A stretch of DNA of 64,000 bases from NCBI RefSeq assembly GCF_023617245.1, contig NZ_CP067396.1, positions 5,173,001 to 5,237,000 of the forward strand. The letters are read 5' to 3'. The stretch comes from Lysobacter enzymogenes (GTDB lineage Bacteria; Pseudomonadota; Gammaproteobacteria; Xanthomonadales; Xanthomonadaceae). The first letter of the stretch is position 1; every line of letters begins with the position of its first letter. Position numbers and translations under genes: made by a program. Below the pieces are notes generated by a model. The model did no database searches and was not told the DNA's origin. It was given only the letters and a program-made list of their open reading frames with translations. Shown here one piece after another: positions 57,993 to 64,000 of the stretch.

Positions 57993-60900
57993 TCAGAAGA
58001 AGCCCTTGCTCACCGTCAAACCGATGATGCGCGGGTCCTGGATGAACACGTTGCTGGTCAGGCCGGTGTCGTCGCTGTTGAGGAAGGTACCGGTGATGGC
58101 CTTGCCGCCGAGCGCGTTCTTGACGTACAGCTGCACCGCCAGATCGCGTTCGATGTCGCGCCAGGTGACCGACACGTTGACGTTGCCCCAGTCGCTGAGC
58201 CGGTCGATCTTGTCTTGATAGATGCGCGCCCAGCTCGGCCCCTGGTAGTACAGGTCCGCGCGCACGGTCAGGTCGCCGTGGCCGGTCATGAAGGTGTACT
58301 GCGGGCTCAGGCTGGCGGTGATGTGCGGCGCGTTGGGCAGTTCGTTGCCGCCGACGTTCTTGGCGAAGCCGGCGCCGCCGTTGGGCGCGTCCTTGGCCGG
58401 ATCGTAGGTGAAGCCGAACACGCCGTCGTACGGGCCGCCGGGCGAGAAACCCGCGCCGTTGAGCGGCAGGTTGGTCGAGCAGAAGCTGTTGAGCACGTTG
58501 GCGGCGTTGTTGAACGGCGCCGACAGCTGGTACTGCGCCTTGAGCACCGCTTCGACCAGTTCCTTCGGCGCGACGCAGTTCGAGGCCAGCTGCAGCCACG
58601 GCTTGACCACGACCCAATCGGCGTTGCCGGCGGTGCGGTCCATCACGTCGATGGAGTACTGGTTGGAACCGACCCGGGTGCGCAGCAGGCCGACGTTGCC
58701 GCTGAGCTGGAACGCCTCGGTCGGCCGCCACACCGCTTCGAGCTCGGCGCCCCAGGTCTTGGCGTCGAAGTTCTCGTTGAGGGTGGCGCGGTCCTGGATC
58801 TGCGAGACCTGGTAGTCCTTGTAGTCGTTGTAGAACAGCGTGCCGTTGAGGACGAACTTGCCGCCGGCCATGACGTTCTTCATGCCCAGTTCGAAGGCGT
58901 TGACGAACTCGGGCTTGAACTCGGGATCGCGCTGCTCGAAGCTCAGCGCGGCCGGGTTGGCGCCGATGCCGGGCGAGTTGGTGCCGCCGGCCTTGTAGCC
59001 GCGCGAGGCCGAGGCGTAGAACATCGTGCTGTCGGTCCACGACAGGTCCGGCGACCAGTCCAGCACCAGCCGGCCGGTCGGCTCGTTCCAAGTCTGGCGG
59101 ATCTTCGCCAGCGCCGGATAGCCGGCGCCGACATAGCCGCCGAACAGCTGCGGCACGCCGGCGGTGCCGGTGGAATCGGCCAGCAGGGTCTGGGTCGGAT
59201 ACGGCGTGGTGATCTTGCGGTCGTTGGTGAAGCGCACGCCGGCGGTCAGGCGCAGGTTGTCGCGCAGCTGGAAGTAGCCTTCGCCGAAGATCGCCGCGGA
59301 CTTGGTCTCGGCGACGTTGCGGCTGCGGAAGTAGTTGTGGCCCTGGCCGTTGATCGAGCCCAGCGGACTGGGGTCGATGTAGACGCAGGGCACGGTCTCG
59401 CCGAAGTTCGGGTCCACGCGCGTGCCCGAGGGCGAGCAGGCGCCCGGGCGCGTGCCGGCGCCGTTGCCGTTGAAGAACAGGTCGGCCAGCGCGGTGAAGC
59501 CGTTGCTGAAGACGTAGTAGCTCTCGTCGACCTTGTACTCCAGGTAGTTGGCGCCGACGCTGAAGTTGAACGGGCCGTCGTAGGACGACTGCAGGCGGAA
59601 CTCCTGCGACCACTGCTTGCTGTAGGAGTCGACCACGTCGACGATCAGCAGCCGGTCCGAGCAGCCCAGCTGCGGATCGCAATACTTGCCGTCGGGGAAC
59701 GCGTTGTAGGCGGGCTCCGGGCCGTTCGGGCCGAACACCGACACGCCGCTGTTGGTGTTGGTGAAGATCGGGTTGGACTGGAAGCGGCCGTAGTCCTGGG
59801 TCGAGTAGTACTTGTCTCGGGTGTACAGGGTCTGCGAAACGAAGCGCAGGTTGTCGCCGACGTCCGAGCTCAGGTTGAACTGGAAGATGTCGTTCTTGGC
59901 TTCGAACTTGGGATCGTAGGTGGTGGCGATCTTGCGCAGGTCGTGCGACTGGGTCACGCCCTCGTAGGGGTTGGTGCCGGGCTTGATGATCGAGACGGTG
60001 TCGATGAAGTTGCCGTTCGGGTCCAGCAGGTAGCCGATCGCGGTGCTCTGCGCGCCGAGCACGAACGGGATGCTGGCGCCGTTGGGCACGCCGAACGCGC
60101 TGTCGCCGTACAGCGAGCCGTCCTGGCAGCCCTGGCTCATGTAGTTGCGGTCGATCCGCGAGACCGTGGTCGAGCCGATCGTGACCGGGCCGGGATCGTT
60201 GTTGCACAGCTGCTTGCCGGTGCGCGCGCGGCGGTCGTCTTCCTGGAAGTGCTCCCACACCAGGCTGGCGTCGAACTTCTCGCTGGGCTTGAACGCGAAC
60301 GACATGCGGGTGGACAGCAGGTCGCGGTCGTTGACGTCGCGGCCGGTCACTTCGTTGTGGTCGTAGCCGTCGCGCTTGGTGTACTGGCCGGCCAGGCGGA
60401 AGGCGAAGCTGTCGGTCAGCGGCACGTTGACCATGCCGGTCACGCGCGCGGTGCTGTAGTTGCCGACCTCGCCCTTGACGTTGGCTTCGTAGCCGTCGGT
60501 GCTGGCCAGGCTGGGGATCATGTTGACCACGCCGGCGGTCGCGTTGCGGCCGTACAGCGTGCCCTGCGGGCCGCGCAGCACTTCCACCCGCTCGACGTCG
60601 AAGTACTCCTGCTCGAACAGGCGGTTGCGGATCAGCGGCGTGCTGTTGAAGCTCACCGCCACCGCCGGGTCGGTGGTCACCGACAGGGCCTGGGTGCCGA
60701 TGCCGCGGATCTGGAAGTTGTAGCTGGCGAAGTTGGTCTTGGAGAAGGTGACGTTGGGCGTGGCGGTGACCAGGTCGCCGCCGGTCTCGATCTTGCGGTC
60801 GCCCAGGTCCTTGCCGCCGAACGCGCTGATCGCGATCGGCACCTTCTGGATGTTCTCGACCTTCTTCTGCGCGGTCACCACGATGGTGTCGAGCGTGGTC

Positions 60901-61406
60901 GCGTTGGGATTCCTAGCGGGGTTTGCGGTCGTTACCGGCGCCTGTCGATCGTCTTGCGCTTGCGGGGAGGCCGCCGCCGGCTCCATCTCGGCGGCCTCCG
61001 GTGCGTTTCCCTGCTTCTCCTCGGCGCCCGGCGCGACCGCCGCGCCCTGCGCGGCTGCGCCGCCCGCGGCGGTGTTGCTGATCAGGATCGCGCCGGAGGC
61101 GTTGGTGGCGTAGCTCAGGCCGGTGCCGTCGAGCAGTTCCTCCAGCGCCTGGTGGTTGCTCTTCTCGCCGCGCACCGCGCGCGCGGTCTTGCCCGCGGCG
61201 AGCTCCGGCGCGTACAGCAATTGCGTCCCGCTCTGGCGCGCGTACTCGGACAGGGCGGTGTCGAGCCGCTGCGGCGGGATGTCGAAGCGCGCGTTCGCCG
61301 CGGAACGCTCGCCGGCGTAGGCCGCCAGGCACGGCAGCAGCGCGAGGAACAACACGCCACGCCGCGATGCGCTCAGCAACGCCTGTTTCCGGTCTCGCAA
61401 TTGCAT
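57993..61406 (-). CDS. TonB-dependent receptor with STN domain (second system)
   Basis: The 1,137-residue receptor has a signal peptide (ends near AAYAGE), an STN domain (residues about 40-110, FDIPPQRLDTALSEYARQSG), a low-complexity Ala/Pro linker, and a TonB box (TLDTIVVTAQKKVENIQKVP). The plug includes FQIRGIGTQALSVTTDPAVA and VEVLRGPQGTLYGRNATAGV, and the barrel ends GLTVSKGFF. This plug form is typical of proteobacterial receptors for diverse compounds, not only siderophores. With the sigma and FecR genes upstream it forms a surface-signalling set. The substrate is unknown; the neighbours are secreted proteins rather than siderophore genes. GGGGAG precedes the start. Confidence 0.92.
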   Translation of the reverse strand: MQLRDRKQALLSASRRGVLFLALLPCLAAYAGERSAANARFDIPPQRLDTALSEYARQSGTQLLYAPELAAGKTARAVRGEKSNHQALEELLDGTGLSYATNASGAILISNTAAGGAAAQGAAVAPGAEEKQGNAPEAAEMEPAAASPQAQDDRQAPVTTANPARNPNATTLDTIVVTAQKKVENIQKVPIAISAFGGKDLGDRKIETGGDLVTATPNVTFSKTNFASYNFQIRGIGTQALSVTTDPAVAVSFNSTPLIRNRLFEQEYFDVERVEVLRGPQGTLYGRNATAGVVNMIPSLASTDGYEANVKGEVGNYSTARVTGMVNVPLTDSFAFRLAGQYTKRDGYDHNEVTGRDVNDRDLLSTRMSFAFKPSEKFDASLVWEHFQEDDRRARTGKQLCNNDPGPVTIGSTTVSRIDRNYMSQGCQDGSLYGDSAFGVPNGASIPFVLGAQSTAIGYLLDPNGNFIDTVSIIKPGTNPYEGVTQSHDLRKIATTYDPKFEAKNDIFQFNLSSDVGDNLRFVSQTLYTRDKYYSTQDYGRFQSNPIFTNTNSGVSVFGPNGPEPAYNAFPDGKYCDPQLGCSDRLLIVDVVDSYSKQWSQEFRLQSSYDGPFNFSVGANYLEYKVDESYYVFSNGFTALADLFFNGNGAGTRPGACSPSGTRVDPNFGETVPCVYIDPSPLGSINGQGHNYFRSRNVAETKSAAIFGEGYFQLRDNLRLTAGVRFTNDRKITTPYPTQTLLADSTGTAGVPQLFGGYVGAGYPALAKIRQTWNEPTGRLVLDWSPDLSWTDSTMFYASASRGYKAGGTNSPGIGANPAALSFEQRDPEFKPEFVNAFELGMKNVMAGGKFVLNGTLFYNDYKDYQVSQIQDRATLNENFDAKTWGAELEAVWRPTEAFQLSGNVGLLRTRVGSNQYSIDVMDRTAGNADWVVVKPWLQLASNCVAPKELVEAVLKAQYQLSAPFNNAANVLNSFCSTNLPLNGAGFSPGGPYDGVFGFTYDPAKDAPNGGAGFAKNVGGNELPNAPHITASLSPQYTFMTGHGDLTVRADLYYQGPSWARIYQDKIDRLSDWGNVNVSVTWRDIERDLAVQLYVKNALGGKAITGTFLNSDDTGLTSNVFIQDPRIIGLTVSKGFF

Positions 61407-61684
61407 TCGTTACTCCCCTCGTTCGGTGGGCCGGCCGCGTGTGCCCGCTGCCTGGTTACCTAGGTACAGACGCGCGCCCGCGGCAAACCCGAACCTCGCG
61501 ACGCGAATTAATTGCATCGCGCATCTTGTTGTACCGACGAGTTTTGTTTTGCGCCGCAACACCGTCGCGCGCCGCGACGATCGCGCGCGCCCACGCGTCG
61601 GCGCGGCGCGCACGTAGCGCGCGCGGACAGACAGGCAGGCCAGAGGATGGGCGACGGCGCGGCGCCGCTGCGGCGCCGCGCGCC

Positions 61685-62779
61685 TCAGCCGCGCAGCGGC
61701 GCGCGCGGCTTGAGCACGATGTCGTCGTTGTCGAGCGTGTCGCGCTCGATCGGGAAGTAGTCGGTCAGCGCTTCGACGAAAGTGCCGGTGTCGCCGGTGT
61801 TGAACGCGCCGCTGATCTTGAGCGAGGCGAGCGTGGCGTCGGCGAGCACGATCTTGCGCTGCGAATAGCGGTTGATCTCGGCCACCGCGTCGCCCAGGCG
61901 CTCGTTCTCGAACACGATCTGGCCGTTGCGCCAACTCACCACCCGGCGCACGTCGGCCGCGCGCACCTGCGGCGCGGCCTTGGCCAGGGCGACGAACTGC
62001 TCGCCCGGGCGCAGCTCGGCCAGTGCCGCCGTCGCGGCGGCGGTCGGACGAGCGCTGGCCACCACCGCGGGCTTGACGGTGCGGGTCACGGTGACCCGGC
62101 CTTCGAGCAAGGTCACTTCGAACGCGCGCGGCGACAGGTAGACGTCGAACTCGGTGCCCAGCGCGGTGACCTGGCGGCCGCCGGCGCTGACCACGAACGG
62201 GCGGCTGCGGTCCTTGGCGACCTTGAACAGCGCCTGGCCGCGTTCCAGCGTCACCGCGCGCAGGCCGTCGCGGTAATGGGTGCTGACCCGGCTGTCGGTA
62301 TTGAGGGTGATCACCGAACCGTCGGCGAGGGTGAAGCGCTCGCGCTGGCCGACGCCGGTGCGGTAGACGTTGCCGGCCAGCGCGTCGCGCGCGTCGCCGA
62401 CCATCCGCCAGGAGTCGCCCAGGTTCAGCCCGAGCGCGCCGAGCAGGCCGGCGACAGTCAGCGAAGCGGCCATCGCCCAGTTGCGCCGGCTCGCGCGCCG
62501 CGCCTGGCCCTGGCGCGCGACCCGGCCCAGGGTCTCGCTGCGCAGGGACTGCAGTTCGGGCTCGTCGGCGAGCAGATCAGCCAGCCGCCGCGCCGCCTCG
62601 GCGCGCGCGTAAGCCTCGGCATGGCCGGGCGACTGCGCCTGCCAGGCCTGGAACGCTTCGCGCATCGTCGGGTCGTCGCGCTCGCGCAGGATCTCGCTCC
62701 AGCGCGCCGCGTCCTCGTCGATGCTCCGCGACCCGGGTTCCGCCGACCCGTCCCGCACCAGCGCGATTTTGCATTTCAT
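61685..62779 (-). CDS. FecR-like regulator (second system)
   Basis: The 364-residue protein has an N-terminal DUF4880-like domain (DEDAARWSEILRERDDPTMR, FQAWQAQSPGHAEAYARAEA), a membrane helix near residues 100-120, and a FecR domain (GQRERFTLADGSVITLNTDS, LERGQALFKVAKDRSRPFVV, VTALGTEFDVYL). The C-terminal segment is STN-like (AVAEINRYSQRKIVLADATL, ISGAFNTGDTGTFVEAL). Start chosen at 62779 because GAGAGGT lies upstream; an upstream ATG at 62815 lacks a site. It lies between the sigma factor and the TonB receptor, as in standard FecIR systems. Confidence 0.92.
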   Translation of the reverse strand: MKCKIALVRDGSAEPGSRSIDEDAARWSEILRERDDPTMREAFQAWQAQSPGHAEAYARAEAARRLADLLADEPELQSLRSETLGRVARQGQARRASRRNWAMAASLTVAGLLGALGLNLGDSWRMVGDARDALAGNVYRTGVGQRERFTLADGSVITLNTDSRVSTHYRDGLRAVTLERGQALFKVAKDRSRPFVVSAGGRQVTALGTEFDVYLSPRAFEVTLLEGRVTVTRTVKPAVVASARPTAAATAALAELRPGEQFVALAKAAPQVRAADVRRVVSWRNGQIVFENERLGDAVAEINRYSQRKIVLADATLASLKISGAFNTGDTGTFVEALTDYFPIERDTLDNDDIVLKPRAPLRG

Positions 62780-62920
62780 CGGGTGTGACCTCTCAGCAAG
62801 CTCCGGCCGACGCACGCGGGTACCGCCGCGCCGCCGATGTTCCGATCCGTGACGGCCCGCTCAGGCCGAACGCGTTCGGACGCACAGGTTGCGCCCGCCC
62901 TCGCGGGCGTCGCGGACCCT

Positions 62921-63493
62921 TCAGTCCTGTACTCCCATTCCATCGACGATGCCTCCCAACTGCGCCAGCGCCTTGGCCATGTGCTTCTCGGCCGCGCGCA
63001 CGGAGATGGCCATCATCGCCGCGATTTCCGCGTATTTCTTCTTCTCCATGACCCGCAGCACGAACACGTCGCGGGTGCGTTCGGGCAGCGCCCGCAGCAC
63101 CTGGGCCACCAGTTGCACCTGCTCCTTACCCAGTAAGACGCGCTCGGGCGAAATATCCGTAGCCGGATCGTGCACTTCGACGTCGAAGGACTCGTGCGCG
63201 TCCTGGTTGCGGGCCCGGCGGCGCCGGCCCCAGTCGCGCAGGGTGTTGGCGGCGACCTGGAACACGTACTGCTCGACGTGCTCGATCGGCCCGCCGCGGG
63301 CGCGCCGGATCAGGTGCAGGAACACCTCCTGGGTCAGGTCCTCGACCTCGGCCGCGTCCTTGACCCGCTTGGAGAAGAAGCCGCGCAGGGGCAGGCGGTA
63401 GCGCAACGAGACGTTGTTCCACTGGCTGGCGCCGTCCTCGCCGTATTCGGCGAGCGACGCGGACTCGTGCGGCCATGACGCCGGATCGGTCAT
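62921..63493 (-). CDS. FecI-like ECF sigma factor (second system)
   Basis: The 190-residue protein has sigma region 2 (RLPLRGFFSKRVKDAAEVED, LTQEVFLHLIRRARG, EHVEQYVFQVAANTLRDWGR) and region 4 (LRALPERTRDVFVLRVMEKK, KYAEIAAMMAISVRAAEKHM). The EKH ending of region 4 is typical of FecI-like iron-starvation sigmas. GGAAGGA precedes the start. It is divergent from nothing nearby and heads the minus-strand series sigma-FecR-receptor. No Fur-like box was noticed in front, so iron control is not evident. Confidence 0.92.
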   Translation of the reverse strand: MTDPASWPHESASLAEYGEDGASQWNNVSLRYRLPLRGFFSKRVKDAAEVEDLTQEVFLHLIRRARGGPIEHVEQYVFQVAANTLRDWGRRRRARNQDAHESFDVEVHDPATDISPERVLLGKEQVQLVAQVLRALPERTRDVFVLRVMEKKKYAEIAAMMAISVRAAEKHMAKALAQLGGIVDGMGVQD

Positions 63494-63718
63494 TGCTGTG
63501 TCCTTCCCATGCCCTATGCAACCCGTACCCAATGGAATGGCGCCGGCGCCGACGGCCGCGCGGCGACGCCCGAACGGGCGCCGCGCCCGCAGCCGCGGAC
63601 GACGGTTCCGATGGCGCACTTGCCCGCGCCGCGCGTTCGCGGCCCCGGTCGCGGCCCTAGACGGGCCGCGGCCGCGGCCGCGACGCGGCGCCCCCCGACG
63701 GTGCTGCGGAACGCGTCC

Positions 63719-64000
63719 TCACACCCCCACCACCTTTTCCGCCCACAGCGGCAGGATCCCGCGCGGCTTGCGCCCCGCGGCCGGCTCGCCGTCGGCGCGC
63801 AACGTCGCATCGGCCGCCTGCGCCGCCGCCGGCGCCAGGCCCATCACCTGCTCGACCTGGCGCACCTGGGCCAGATTGTCGAACGGCGTGGTCAGCAGCG
63901 GCGAGACGAAGGCGACCAGCCGGCCCAGCATCAGCGAATCGCTGACCGCCTCGCCGACGCAGATCGCCGCGATCAACTCGTCCATGTTTTCGCCGGCCAG
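63719..64000 (-). CDS. C-terminal part of an unrecognised protein (partial)
   Basis: The frame is open from the right edge of the window (preceding residues read LAGEN, then MDELIAAICVGEAVSDSLML) to a stop at 63719, so the visible Met at 63985 is probably internal. The visible part (about 93 residues) includes GRLVAFVSPLLTTPFDNLAQ and VRQVEQVMGLAPAAAQAADA, and ends with ILPLWAEKVVGV. I do not recognise the family; it looks soluble. The remaining N-terminal part lies outside the window. Confidence 0.6.
   Translation of the reverse strand: MAGENMDELIAAICVGEAVSDSLMLGRLVAFVSPLLTTPFDNLAQVRQVEQVMGLAPAAAQAADATLRADGEPAAGRKPRGILPLWAEKVVGV

Noticed and set aside
61469..61495. Possible ECF promoter before the second TonB receptor (GGTTCGGGTTT, then CGTC on the minus strand)
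   Set aside because: Only one copy, and the spacing does not match the pair at 40070 and 41223; too weak to call.
63494..63718. Short frames between the second sigma gene and the right-edge gene
   Set aside because: No codon-usage or motif support; likely the promoter region and 3' end of neighbours.

Overview
The window is very GC-rich and densely coded. Gene content suggests a Lysobacter-like member of the Xanthomonadaceae: a cydP-cydA-cydB-cydX-ybgE cytochrome bd operon, TonB-dependent receptors with FecI/FecR pairs, LytTR regulation, and short REP-like repeats starting GTAGGAGCG. The taxon is inferred from gene content only; there is no rRNA, tRNA, CRISPR array or insertion sequence in view.

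Layout. 1-5.4 kb: end of a possible LysR regulator, a DUF1328 membrane peptide, a LytS/LytTR two-component pair overlapping a secreted serine hydrolase, and a LysE-type exporter. 5.4-15.2 kb: an oxygen/redox block with the cytochrome bd operon, a universal stress protein, an odd ribonucleotide-reductase-like protein, a Crp/Fnr regulator and a response regulator/hybrid kinase pair. Four 14-bp FNR/ANR-type palindromes lie in its intergenic regions. 15.3-21.5 kb: a ribbon-helix-helix protein, a Cys-rich secreted peptide, a cystathionine beta-lyase-like enzyme, a two-domain M16 peptidase and a 12-bp tandem repeat.

21.5-37.4 kb holds the most striking object: an operon of a roughly 4,000-residue secreted protein with 24 nearly identical DUF11-like repeats (375 bp each) ending in two OmpA-like domains, translationally coupled to a 1,263-residue putative outer-membrane beta-barrel protein. 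37.6-39.4 kb: an Rrf2 regulator coupled to a thioredoxin-reductase-like flavoprotein, and a small unknown protein.

39.5-47.7 kb is a probable heme/iron acquisition island: Fur-like box, ECF sigma factor, FecR, TonB-dependent receptor with STN domain, hemophilin/TbpB-barrel-like secreted protein, Slam (DUF560) translocon and a dedicated TonB. Two copies of a spaced promoter-like motif stand before fecR and before the receptor gene. 47.8-51.0 kb: a coupled pair (small unknown protein plus FAD/NAD-binding protein) and a secreted metalloprotease-like protein. 51.1-53.7 kb: a minus-strand roadblock/GTPase module. 54.1-63.5 kb: a second sigma/FecR/TonB-receptor set followed on the same strand by two secreted proteins and two tandem membrane-anchored paralogues. 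The window ends inside another minus-strand gene.

All functions are from reading the translations; no database search was run.
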